In this document: positions 11,747 through 22,287 of the stretch, piece after piece
Numbering within the stretch: the stretch's first letter is position 1
Layout of the letters: each line of letters starts with the position of its first letter
Notes under the pieces: generated by a model
Told to the model about the DNA's origin: nothing
The model's database searches: none
Seen by the model: only the letters and a program-made list of their open reading frames with translations
Source of the DNA: Microthyrium microscopicum
Taxonomy: Eukaryota; Ascomycota; Dothideomycetes; Microthyriales; Microthyriaceae
Length of the DNA stretch: 64,000 bases
Direction: 5' to 3'
NCBI GenBank assembly: GCA_010405405.1
Contig: MU004237.1
Span: 879,345 to 943,344, forward strand
Position numbers and translations under genes: made by a program

Positions 11747-14700
11747 TAAATCTAGTTAGGTCTTTATTAGGCTTAAGGGCTTTAGATAGTTATAGTTTAT
11801 CTTAAATAAAGTTTAATAAGATATTTATAGTTTTTTTCTACTTTATATTATTTAAGAAGACGTAGTCTAGCCTTTATAAGAGTCTATCTATAGAGTTTAT
11901 CTTTCCTAAATAGTGCTTAATATTAAACTTAAACTTAGTAAAGAAATCTACTTATTTTATATATATAGTAAAGATATTTTAGAACGTATTAAGTAAATAA
12001 AGGTTTATATAATTTATTAGGACTAAGAACTTTAGAATACTATATAAGTACTTATAAAAGACTCTTATAAAGTTAATAATAGCTAGGAACTCTTACTATA
12101 GGGTTCTATAGTAACTCTTAGGTCTTAATAGTTTCCTTAAGTAAAATACTATAGGTTACTATTAGCTCTTTTAGCTTAGCTTAGTTTACTTTTAGCTTAA
12201 AATATTATAGATTACTTACCTAGAGGTATCTATTTCTAAATAAGTTTCTAATATAGGATTATAGTAAGTAAGGATTAGTATATATATAAAGATAGTCTTT
12301 AGGTTATTAAAGAATTAAATAGCTTTAGGAGAGAGGTTAATAGGAACTAATTTTTTATTATATAGCTATTAGTCTTTTAGGGCTTATCCTAGAAGCTTCT
12401 TAGTTAAAGAGTTTAATAGGAAAGTAATATAAAAGAAGTTAGTAATAAAATATTAATAGTAGTTTATAAAGCTAATAAACTTTCTTACTTAGTATATATT
12501 ATATAGCGTTAGCTAATCTATAATTATTATAATCTATTCTAGTTCTACTATAGTATTATTTAAAATTATAATATACTTAAGATACTTAGTTTAGTCTATA
12601 TAGAAGCTATACTTTAATAGCTTAGTATATAACTTAAACTTAATAAGTCTTTTAAGTATCTCTTTTATATATTTAATATAATCTTTTTTATTCTTAAAGA
12701 AAATAAGAATATTATTAAGATAAATAATATAAATTATATTAATAAAGCTATATAGAGCTTAGTTAATATATACTTAGAAAGTAGTAAGAGCATTAGTAAG
12801 CCTAAAAGGTATTATTTAATACTTAAAGAACTTATATTTAGTTTAGAATGCTATCTTCTACTTATTATTAGTATAAATATAGATATAATAATATACTTTA
12901 TAAAGATTTAGGCTTATAAAGAGCTTAGCTCTTAATAGTTAGTTTAATAACTCTTTAATTAGTAGTAAAGTATAGTAGTTCTTAACTATAATATTATTTA
13001 AGCTTTTATAATCTATATATAAATATAAGGTACTATTCTTCTTCTTTATAAAGATAATTAGGGCTTTAATAAAAGACTAAGATTTATAAATAAATTTCTT
13101 CTTAAGATTTCTCTTAAGGTATTTATATAGAATAACTAGTTCTACTTTTAATAGGCTATAAATAGGCTAATAGAGTATAGTTATATCTAGCTTAAGATTA
13201 ATAGCTAAGTCTTATAGACTATATTCTACTAAATTCTATACTTTATTCTTACTAAAGACCTTTATAAGCTTCTTATAGTAATATAGTAAGTCTTATAGGC
13301 TAATATAGTCTAATAAACTTACTAAATACTTAAAGAGCTAAGTAGATCTATCTTAACTTAATTAGAGTAACTTCTTTAAAGAGATAAAGCTAATCTTACT
13401 ATAATAGTTATTTTTTAGATAAATAAAAGATAAAGTCTTAGCTTTAAAGTCTAGTAAGGGATTCTAGTTCTTAAGCTAAGATATTCTTATAATAATTATA
13501 TAATATAGTAAGTTTATAATATAAAATAATACTTTATTAGTCTTTAGAATCCTATTAGAGTTAACTACTATTATTTTAGTAGTTACTACTTTATAGATAG
13601 TTATAGGTATACTATTTAGGTACTTAGCTAACTCTTTTAAGAGATAATATATCTTTAGTTAAAGCTTCTTAGCTAAGGTATAGTTTATAATATTAAAATA
13701 AGTTTTACTATCTATTATTATGCTCTATAGTATATAATCTTAGTCTATTTAATTCTAAGTAGTCCTTTATAAGATAATTTAGTATAATTTTTTTAATTAG
13801 TATACCTTTTTATTTAGAATCTTCTTATTTCTTATTACTTTTAGGACTTAAGTAATAATAACCTTATAGAAGTTACTAAGAAGGTTAAGGACTAGATTAT
13901 TTATAATAGAAGCTATAAGATTCTAGTTAACTACTTTATAGCTTAGTCTTTTCTCTTAATTCTCTTTAGCTTTAAGTTAGAGTAGTTATAGGCTATATAG
14001 CTTACCTTATTATAGTTTTAGTACTTACCTTTATTAGAGTTACTAGGAAATAGCTATTTAACTTTAAGTATTATATTACTCTTTAGTTTATTTAGCTTTA
14101 AAGCCTTATTAAGAAGGCTTAGTTTAGACTTTTTTAACTTATTTCTCTAAGAACCTTATTAAGTCTTATCCTTTAAATTTATAGACGTTAAACGCTATTT
14201 AGAAGATTTACTATCTTTAGTATCTTTCTTAAGAGTAGTTAGTATCTTTTAATTACTAATAAGTCTTAAGTACTTTAAAATATATTAAGATAAGGCTTTT
14301 TTAGCTATCTTAACTATATAGTCTAGGTTAAAAATTATATTATTTTTAAGGTAAGTAGATAGTCTATTACTAAAGAATAATAGGTAAATTAATATATTAT
14401 TAATCTTATACTTATAAAAGAGAAGTATAAGCTTATTAAAGTATTCTTAGAAAGTCTTTTTCTCTATTATAGTAGTTAAGAGGCTCTAAAAAGCCTTATA
14501 ATGCTTCTTAATAGATAGATTAAAGAGTTTAAGAGCTTATTATTCTATAAAGGCCTATATAGGTTTGTATTAGTTTAGTTTAGCTAATTAGGTTTAAAAA
14601 TTAACGTAATTATTCTAGGTAGGTTATATAATCTTCTTATTAAGGTAATTATAGGCTTAGAGGACTACTAAGTATAGGTCCTCTTTATATTTCTTTATAG

Positions 14701-15150
14701 TAAGTATATTAGTTATATTAAAGACTTAATCCTTATACTCTTATAGACTTTTAGCTTTATATATCTATAGTTTATTATTACTATAAGCTAATTTAAAGCT
14801 ATTATATTTAATATAGGCTAAGATAGCTAAGCTAATATTATATTAACTCTATTTATTAATCTATTTAACTAAGTAGAGTTCTTTACGTTTATAGACTATT
14901 TTTATTATTTTAAGTTATTTAATTTTAAGTATATTATATATTTACTATATTTTAGCTTATAGCTATTCTAGCGTCTCTTTTATATTTATTACTAATTCTA
15001 GATAAGCTTATTCTATATTAGTAGAATTACTTATAGGGCTATTTAGTCCTATTAGAGTTAGTATAGCTATATTTAGTATAACTAGATTTAGTCTAGCTAG
15101 TTTTACTTTAGGGGCTTTACCCTTAGGTTTTATTAGTTTGTTACTTATAA
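11742..15150 (-). mobile_element. Element B, 5' part: Gypsy gag, RT and RNase H ghosts
   Basis: The minus strand, read through stops, gives a gag zinc knuckle at 13982-14023 in which all three Cys and the His of CX2CX4HX4C are Tyr. The reverse transcriptase (about 12450-13100) includes an L-N-x-x-V-K-N-Y-Y block and Y-L-N-N at 12711-12722 where YxDD should be. RNase H (about 11800-12450) runs up to the junction with element A. The order on the minus strand continues into integrase at 1380-2981. Element B shares only family-level similarity with A. Confidence 0.72.
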
Positions 15151-16765
15151 TTAATTATAGTATTTTAAAGGAAAAAACTTTATAAGTACTTTATTAGTAA
15201 GAAATAATTATAATATTAGAGATTAAAGTTATAAAGTAGGTAAGAAGGTTATAAGATATTTAATAGATTAGATATATAGAAATAGGAATAAGAGTAATTA
15301 CTAAAGAATTATAAAGAGATTCCTTAGCCTCTATCTTATTATTTAGAAACTTCTAAGATTTTTCTCTAAGTTAGAGTAGTCTATCTATAAGCTAAGGTAC
15401 CTTAGAGGTATACTTAGCTACTAATTATAATAGTTAAGAACTTATTAGTTCTTTTAACTATAGAATGTACTTAAAGCTAAAGAAGTAGCTCTACTAGCTT
15501 CTAATAGCTATTAAGCTAAGGTACTTAGGCTATAATACCTATCTTAGAGAGTCTGTTAGGTTTAATTCCTAATATCTAGCCCTTTTTAATTATTCCTAAT
15601 TTTATTGTTTTATAGTAGATCTTTATAATCTAATCTAAAAAGTTGACTTTAGTAATACTAGAGACTTTAAGCCTTACTAAATTACTAATAGCCTTTTTAT
15701 ACTAGTACTTATAAGGCTAAAATACTAAGACGTCTAGAGGTTATAGAATCTATAAAGTATAAGGTAATAAAAAGAAGGGAATTATTTTATTATTAAGGTA
15801 AAAGAAGAGGAAATTCTTTATAGTTTAACTCTTATAGCTATTAAGAATTAAGAGCCTAAATTTACTCTTTTAAAACGTCTTTATAGCTTTATTAAAGTGC
15901 TTTATCTAACTAAGAAGGATCTTATTATTTATATAAGCTAATTCTAAAATATTAAGATACTAATTATTAAGTAGGGATATTAAATAAACTTAATCTTTTT
16001 ATACTTTGCTAGATTTTAATTATAGAATAACTTATAGAGGAATATAATTACTAGTAATACTTATATACTCTACTATAGTAATAAGTTTCTAATTTAATTC
16101 CTTTAGAGCTATAATTTATTACCTCTTTTTACTTAAAGTTATAAGAATAATAATACTCTCTTTACTACTAATTTTAATATAGAATCCTCCTTTATTAATA
16201 TTCTAAAGATCTTTAGCCTAAATTCTAAGTCTCTAAAGCTTTCTTTTTAATTTATTATACTAATCTTTTATATCTTTTAGGTCTTTAGCTACTACTTATT
16301 TAAAATCTTTTAGATTATTAGTTTAGAGGGATAATTTAACGTAGAATTGCTTTATAAAGTAGCGCAATTAGTAATCTCTAAGTAGTAAAGGTTTAAAATC
16401 TAGTAGATTATTTAGATAGTCTTTAAGTAACTTATAAGTAGCTATTTTAATTATAAGAATATTCCTATTAATACCTAGCTTATAGAGATCCTTTATAAAT
16501 AAAATAATTGCTTATTCTTTATATTCTTAAAGATATATATTAGCTCTATATTATTTACTTCTTATTTTTACTCCTTAAAAGTAATTATTAAAGGTCTACA
16601 GATTTATACTATATATGCGCGTATATTCTAATTTAGACTTCTAACTATTACGTTTCTATATAGATAAAGCTTTAAGTATAATAATAAGACGTAAATTAAA
16701 ATAATAATATAATAGAGAATATGTAGGGAAATAGGATTAAGAAGATATATTTATTTTAGGCTAAT
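15151..16765. other. Unassigned RIP-mutated sequence
   Basis: This is AT-rich and stop-rich on both strands, with the same CpA/TpG depletion. It could hold the 5' LTR and leader of element B or another repeat. I found no repeat partner on the far side (positions 1-1380), and no protein family was recognisable. A short word at 16614-16625 (TATATGCGCGTA) is unusually rich in CpG for the block. Confidence 0.5.
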
Positions 16766-16778
16766 TCTTAGCATTCTG

Positions 16779-16829
16779 GCGGGTGAACTAGCTAGCGGGT
16801 GAGCTGGCAGGCATCCCCTAGCGGGGATG
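16779..16829. repeat. Short repeats and hairpin at the RIP-block edge
   Basis: GCGGGTGA occurs twice, at 16779-16786 and 16795-16802. It is followed by a perfect 7-bp hairpin, CATCCCC (16812-16818) with GGGGATG (16823-16829) around the loop TAGC. The base composition changes at this point from RIP-type to ordinary. It may be a transposon end or a remnant of one; nothing here proves function. Confidence 0.4.
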
Positions 16830-17968
16830 TCTAGTCTTAGGGATGGGTACTATAATGAATTCAATGCGCCACAGGGCTTTTTTTTTGGAGGACGTTCACC
16901 TCAGCCTTGAGCTTTGTGGTTCTATCCCTTGATTCATCTTGATGTAAGGCTGTCAGGCTTTAATACGTGGTTAAAACGCATGTACTTCAATTAGTACTTA
17001 ATACATAAGAGCTTTCATTTTTGCCGTTTGTTAGCGTCTAGAAAACTAAACCTTTGCCGTTGTTTACCACAGATTGAGCAGGCAGAGGTTGTGGAAGGAG
17101 TAAAATATGCTAACGACCATGATTTTTGCGAAGAAGCTGTAAAAACCTTTTTGGCAATGTAAACCACTGTACCTTCTATACCCAGCTTTCTAGTCGTTGA
17201 TACTGCACCCGATAATCATTCATATTGATTTACTTGTTCGCGGAACGAGTGAGAACACGTCAGAATTGTACTATCAAAACTCTAACACGTCTGGATTTGC
17301 AAAGAACTGGCAGAAAGACCTAGTCTAAGCACTTGTAAGGTTCAAAGCAGCCTCGCACTTGTACAGTCTCGGCAAGAAAATTTGCCTTTATATCAAAGAG
17401 ATTTCTCCTTATTATTTGGAGCCACGACCAATTCCGTATCCTTAACAAAGACCTTCCTTCCTCTTTAAACACCCATGCAGAAAATCCAAAAATGTTTCAA
17501 CTCCAAGCGCCTGTCAAAAGCGCGTTTGTTTCGGCTACCTCCCCAGCCGAACCCACTGATTTGTCGGCCCCAACTTCCCCAACCACGCCAGCCCACAAAC
17601 AGCCTTTTGCGCTGTTGGATATTAAGAGCGACAAGCGGAAGCGCCAAGTTCCGATCTTCAAACTTCATGTGGTTGAGAAGTTCGGAACATAAGCTATCCG
17701 TTTCACAGATGACCTTCACTGGCTGAACAACCACTGGCCCTGCGTTTGTGCCCCCGCCTAGCTCAGTATTTTAAGCGAACGTTGAATTGTTTTGGCTGGC
17801 GTTGATTTGGTTAAATTGGCTCGTTGGGTATAAGATGCGAGAAATGGTCATCTGCCGGTGAGAACGTGATTGTTTGTTGGTCTTTGTTGAAGACGTTGCT
17901 TTCTTGTTCTTCCGAGACTGCTTCTGTTGCTTTTATTCTACGTTGTGCGAATTGAAGATTTGGTCAAT
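16830..17968. other. Intergenic transition zone between RIP block and first gene
   Basis: Base composition is ordinary. At 17074-17163 a possible final exon of about 29 residues (rich in E, V, K, ending in TAA) is preceded by a good acceptor (ACCACAG), with no visible upstream exons; it could be the tail of a gene lost to the repeat block. A 66-codon frame (17492-17692) is rich in P, S and T and ends basic; I cannot decide whether it is real. Nothing else is supported. Confidence 0.4.
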
Positions 17969-19031
17969 ATGAAGTTCTTGCTCACTGCCTTGTTGGCGGG
18001 TTTCGTGGCTGCAGATGCGCACGATGAGAGGGCAAAGTGCATTTCGCAGAGTCAACCGAATCCGATTTGGGATGTGTATCCAGGAAATATCACTGGAACG
18101 ATCAATTCGACAATTGCGATTCTTCCTATTCCATATTCACTCGCACGATCAATAATTCCGGCCAAATACACTATCTTGAAGAATGCCTACCAATCGCTTC
18201 TTCCACATCTGGCACACGACATGTACCCAGCTGTTTTGCAGACAGTCAGAGACCACGAAGTTCGATTCGGAGAATACAAGATCGACGACTTTTCGGTAAG
18301 ATGAATATTGGCATGAGGTGAGTTGAAGCTAACCTTTCCAGCGCGCATCCATCGATTTCCCTTTCGTCGACCTGCTCGGAGACGGCCATACGTCATTTCG
18401 ATGGTCCCCTACAATGCTCATCACCGCCGCAAACCAAATGGCTCAACACGGAGCCGGTGAATACGGAACGACAGTGTATCCAGCAACCTTCGAGCCAGAG
18501 TGCAATGCGTATGAGTTCACTGAAGACGGACAATCCACATATTTCCGAGCACGAGGAGAGATTGATGGCAAGGAAGGGCTTGTCGACACCATTTTCAAGA
18601 GTGCAGAGCGTCAGCCAGCTGATTATGCTGGGTTCATGAGCTTTTTGATCAATGCGACGAACCAGCCCAGTTTCGCAGATGGAAAGCAGTGTGACTACTA
18701 CGTTCGACTGTTCAACACAACGCTGTCCACTGGCGAGAATGCTGCTGTTCCTGTGCAAGGATCAGTGCGGGCAAAGATGAATCTCTTCGACGAAGAGATG
18801 AAATGGGACAGCGTTTTTGGCGTGCGAGTCGACACTGCGTTCATCGAGAACCATTTGTATAGCTGTGAGGGCTTACGCGGATTTGATGGCATTGGTGAAC
18901 AAAAGATGGAAATTGCCTGGCCTCATGAGCCAGCAACGACCAACTCGACTTTCTTGCCAGCTTTCAGTCTTTCTGGAATGCAGGTGTTGGCCAACTATCT
19001 CATATCTCCAATCAAGCGTGTGGTAGCTTGA
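17969..19031 (+). CDS. Secreted acetoacetate-decarboxylase-like protein
   Basis: Two exons (17969-18295, 18342-19031) joined in phase 0 give 338 residues. I chose the ATG at 17969 because it opens directly on a signal peptide (M-K-F-L-L-T-A-L-L-A-G-F-V-A-A). An upstream in-frame ATG (17927) would bury it. The body has a beta-rich pattern with segments (I-P-Y-S-L-A-R near residue 55, then F-P-F-V-D-L-L) that resemble fungal proteins of the acetoacetate decarboxylase superfamily. I cannot see the Schiff-base lysine context of true decarboxylases, so the reaction is unknown. Several N-x-S/T sites fit secretion. The 46-nt intron has a GTAAGA donor and CCAG acceptor. The family call is moderate; the gene itself is well supported. 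Confidence 0.75.
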
Positions 19032-19602
19032 ATCTGAAAACGATACGATCAACCCAAAACCCAGAGGCCTTGAAGAAATAGCGCGCCGATCTCTCTGAAG
19101 CAACAAAATGCTGGTCCGCGGGAAAACTCGTTGATCTGATAAGCCCACATCATACAGCGTAAATCAGTCGATGCGCATGAATCTAGATATCAACCAGCTG
19201 GAAACGCCGGATCGCGACGAATGAAGAGCTAGAGAGCCATAGATAAGATGGGTGCATCCGCAATTTGACTCGAGTTAGCGGTGGAAATTCTGGGAAACTG
19301 GAGGAGTGCGGCGGTTTGCAGATGTCGGCACCCTCCGATGGCCAGTTTGGCAGGGGTTGATTGGAGTGGCAATCTGGCAATCTTCTTCAATCCTCCCCCA
19401 CACCACAGCACCATGTCACTGTTGAAGATAGAAGCTCTAAGAGCTCATCTGATACTCTAAAGTAGAGTAGAAGCAGATATAAGGATAGCAATGTCTCTAC
19501 AATCCAGAGTTTCATTCTTCCAGCCACAAATACAAACAACTTCATACAACATACACATCACTTCCTATCCATCTCTCATCTCAAAGACATCCCTCAATCA
19601 CA
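19032..19602. other. Intergenic region and xanA promoter
   Basis: This stretch carries the UaY-type site at 19325-19338 and one AreA-type GATA site (AGATAG, 19426-19431). A pyrimidine-rich leader with CA repeats runs up to the ATG at 19603. No coding frame is supported. Confidence 0.55.
19325..19338. promoter_or_regulatory. UaY-type site TCGG-N6-CCGA upstream of xanA
   Basis: The palindrome TCGG-CACCCT-CCGA matches the site bound by UaY, the Zn2Cys6 activator of purine-use genes in Aspergillus nidulans. It lies 265 bp before the xanA start codon. The gene behind it encodes a purine catabolic enzyme, so induction by uric acid is the natural inference; binding is not shown here. Confidence 0.6.
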
Positions 19603-20848
19603 ATGACTGTCGACACCACTATTCGAGTCCAGCCTTTGGAAGCTCCCAAGGGTTCAGAAATTGACTTTGGTGCTGCCATCTCTGGCATCAACCTTGAGAA
19701 ACTCACTGGTAAGCTTTACATTCTGACGAAATGAGATCACATATAATGGAGCACTCCGTGGATCGGTAACCTCCTTTGGTAAGCGAAATGGGACAATCAA
19801 CAACACAACAGCAAACTGACCCATCATAGACGCCGACTTTGACCTCATCCGCGATACCCTCTTCAAGAACCAAGTCGTTCTATTCAAAGGCCAGGGCCAC
19901 ATCAGCCCCAAAGCCCAATTTGAGCTCACAAACCGCTTCGACCCCGAAGCCACCTCTTACGGCCACGGCAAGACCCTCGATGCTAAACGCTCGATTCTCC
20001 ACCCCGATCTTAAGACCATCCCACATCAGCCTCAAGTCCAAGTCATTGGCAATGGAAAGATCGAGGAGTACGAAGGCCTCAAGAACATCCAGCTCCGCCA
20101 CCCACACCACCGTACATTCCACAAGACCATCATCCCAGACGCTGATGACCTCGACTTCACCCGCTTCTACCGCTGGCACATTGACGCCGCCCTCTATGGT
20201 CTCGCACCACCAGTCGTCACCACCCTTCTCGCTGTAAAGGTCCCCGCCGGCCGCCGCCAGACACTCCGCTACGACGATGGAACTGGCGAGGAGCTAGATG
20301 TCCCACTTGGCACAACCGCTTTTGTCTCCGGCTACGCCATGTATGACCGTCTATCCGAGGAAGACAAGGCATATGTGCGCGGCACCAAGGTTGAATACGC
20401 ACCACACCCATACGTCTGGATGAGCGGTGCCAAGAGCCGGCCAACCGGTCTTGGAATGGAGAGCGACAACCTCGAAATCGCCCTCAAGGATTTGCCAGAA
20501 ATCGAGGAAGACAAGATCCAGATCCTACCCATGTGCTGGCGCAACCCTGTCACCGGCAAACTTGCTGTGCAGATCCACCCCAGTGCTGTCCGCAAGCTAC
20601 ATTTGGCTGACGGCACTGTCATTGACGATCTCAAGGAGGTGCGCGAGATTGTTTACAACATCCAGCGCCCTGCTATCGCGCCACAACATGTCTATGCGCA
20701 TGACTGGGAGGAGGGTGATCTTGTGCTATTCCATAACCGTGGAACTCTCCACTCTGTCGTTGGCGCTTTTGCTGAGGATGAGGTACGCTTGTTCAGACAG
20801 TGCAATGTTGCTGGCTCTTCTTTCCCAGAAGGACCAAAGGACGAGTAA
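19603..20848 (+). CDS. xanA: Alpha-ketoglutarate-dependent xanthine dioxygenase (TauD family)
   Basis: Two exons (19603-19708, 19830-20848) give 374 residues. The protein converts xanthine to uric acid with Fe(II), oxygen and 2-oxoglutarate, the fungal alternative to molybdenum xanthine dehydrogenase. The TauD fold is clear: the metal-binding H-x-D is at H152/D154 (in R-W-H-I-D-A) and the distal His is H343 (in R-G-T-L-H-S). From memory, A. nidulans XanA uses H149, D151 and H340; the constant offset of three and the similar length (about 370) favour XanA over a taurine or generic dioxygenase. The start has CACAATG context. The intron is 121 nt. The upstream UaY-type and GATA sites suggest purine induction and nitrogen control. 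No signal peptide is present, so it is cytosolic. Confidence 0.82.
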
Positions 20849-21316
20849 CTCGATTTTTCGACTGGACATTGGATACACTGCTAGATTGCGATTGTTAGAC
20901 AGCATCATTTCATTACGACCTTATGATATACACTTGTAGAATATTAGAAACAAATAGAATCCTTCACTATCTCAATTCGCTACACTTCTTCAAAAATGAT
21001 TTTCTCTATCAACACTTGCTAATCGCTAAATGGTCAAATGGCTTATAGCAGGAAATGTATTAGCACGTCTTTTTGAGATCTTAGGACATGAAATTAAAGC
21101 CCCATCGGTCAAGCTCCAAGTCAACCTACGACCTATCAGCTGTGGAGATTGTTGCCTTAGAATCCTGAGTTCATCTCCCCCAAGCAACTAGTGCTGAGGA
21201 TCATTTTCAGAAGTAACATCAACATCGCAGCTCCATCCAAAACTCCGTTACAAATCACAGCTGATTACTCCCGCCTTCTCAACGCTTCATAGCAACCTCT
21301 CGCCCTGAAAGTCATC
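20849..21316. other. Intergenic region
   Basis: This is the 3' flank of xanA and the promoter of the phosphatase gene. It is AT-rich just after the xanA stop. A CA-rich leader precedes the ATG at 21317. Nothing else was recognised. Confidence 0.4.
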
Positions 21317-22207
21317 ATGTCACAAGTAACCAAATCTCTCTACATCAGCGCCTACCCTCTAGCCACAAATCTCAACCTCCTAAAAAGACTGGGCATAACC
21401 AACGTTATCAACATGACCTACGAATTCCCCAACGCCTTTCCAGACGACTTTGAATACCTACACATACCCGCAAAAGACACGCTTTCCGAACGCTTGACTT
21501 CAACATTTCCAGAAATCGCTGCCTTCGTGTCAAAAGCTACAGAAAGCGGCGGCAAAGCTCTCATTCATTGCCAAGAAGGCGTTTCGAGAAGTGCGACTGC
21601 TGTTTTAGCTTGTTTGATCATTAATCAACATATGAGTCTCGGAGCAGCGTTCAAGTTGTTGAAGGAAGCGAAAGGGGATGTGGAGCCAAATAACACGTTT
21701 TTGAAAGAGTTGAGGAGGTTGGAGTTTGAGACACTGGGTAGCTGGACGAGGGAGAAGTTGACGCCGCTTGATTTGTGTGAAGATGTGAGACCGCTGGATT
21801 GGAGGGAGAGTTTGGCGATTATACAGGCTAATGCTGTAAGATCGGAAGTTCCTGTTGATAGCAATGAGAAGGAACTGGAAGTTATCAAACAGACTTTTGG
21901 AGAAGTCATGAAGGAAGGAAAAGACGCGGTGGCTAAGCTTATCTTGGAGTTTATATTTGCTGGTGTGGAGAACTTTGGAGGCTTGAATAGGAGCGCTGGT
22001 GCGGCTTTGGAGGAGTGTATCATACGGGGAGCTGAAGGGTCGGCGAAGCTATCTTCGTTGGAGTTGAGGGATATGCTGCATGGCCTGGAGAGGAGTGAAG
22101 ACTTTAGAGATTTGCTTATTGATGTGCCGAGTGCAAAGCGCTGGCTTGATGGATTTATGGATTTGCTACAGAGAAATCATGAGAAGATATTGGCTATAGA
22201 GGATTAA
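21317..22207 (+). CDS. Dual-specificity protein phosphatase with C-terminal extension
   Basis: This intronless gene encodes 296 residues. Residues 1-140 form a DUSP catalytic domain: the general acid is probably D54 (P-A-K-D), and the P-loop H84-C85-Q-E-G-V-S-R91 followed by S-A-T-A matches HCX5R with the S/T that follows the Arg. The late P-N-x-x-F-x-x-x-L block near residue 125 is typical of the family. Residues 145-296 are a charged, helical extension I do not recognise. It should dephosphorylate Ser/Thr and Tyr, perhaps on a MAP kinase or RNA; the substrate is unknown. Wobble use changes from A/C-ending to G/T-ending codons about one third of the way through. It is convergent with the GNAT gene, with 80 bp between stops. 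Confidence 0.85.
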   Translation: MSQVTKSLYISAYPLATNLNLLKRLGITNVINMTYEFPNAFPDDFEYLHIPAKDTLSERLTSTFPEIAAFVSKATESGGKALIHCQEGVSRSATAVLACLIINQHMSLGAAFKLLKEAKGDVEPNNTFLKELRRLEFETLGSWTREKLTPLDLCEDVRPLDWRESLAIIQANAVRSEVPVDSNEKELEVIKQTFGEVMKEGKDAVAKLILEFIFAGVENFGGLNRSAGAALEECIIRGAEGSAKLSSLELRDMLHGLERSEDFRDLLIDVPSAKRWLDGFMDLLQRNHEKILAIED

Positions 22208-22287
22208 ATGTATACTGGAAGCATTTTGCGTCCTATCTGATTCTCATGGACCTCATCACATCTATAATATGAGTGGTTTCAAATTTC

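Larger units (their letters stand above)
1..16765. other. AT-rich RIP-mutated block without intact genes
   Basis: The block is dominated by TpA steps; CpA and TpG are almost absent while some CpG survives. No open frame of useful length exists on either strand. Reading through TAA/TAG codons reveals Gypsy-type gag and pol proteins, so the stops fit C-to-T change in CAA/CAG and G-to-A change in TGG. This is the known footprint of RIP in Pezizomycotina. Positions 1-1000 and 16600-16765 are less depleted and contain words such as GCCGCTTG, so mutation load varies along the block. Confidence 0.9.

Noticed and set aside
15570-15600. Second T-arm-like hairpin (TTAGG-TTTAATT-CCTAA)
   Set aside because: The stem-loop is good but no complete tRNA can be built around it in AT-rich, mutated sequence.
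1-16765. Centromere or CRISPR-like array
   Set aside because: The block is made of identifiable dead Gypsy elements; no regular short repeats with spacers are present. AT-rich repeats alone do not prove a centromere.
17465-17734. Overlapping frames of 60-89 codons on both strands near 17.5-17.7 kb
   Set aside because: They overlap one another in several frames and none has a recognisable domain; only one Pro/Ser-rich frame is mentioned as possible.
18393-19148. Minus-strand frames opposite the acetoacetate-decarboxylase-like gene
   Set aside because: They are shadows of a spliced + strand gene with a signal peptide and continuous homology-like text.
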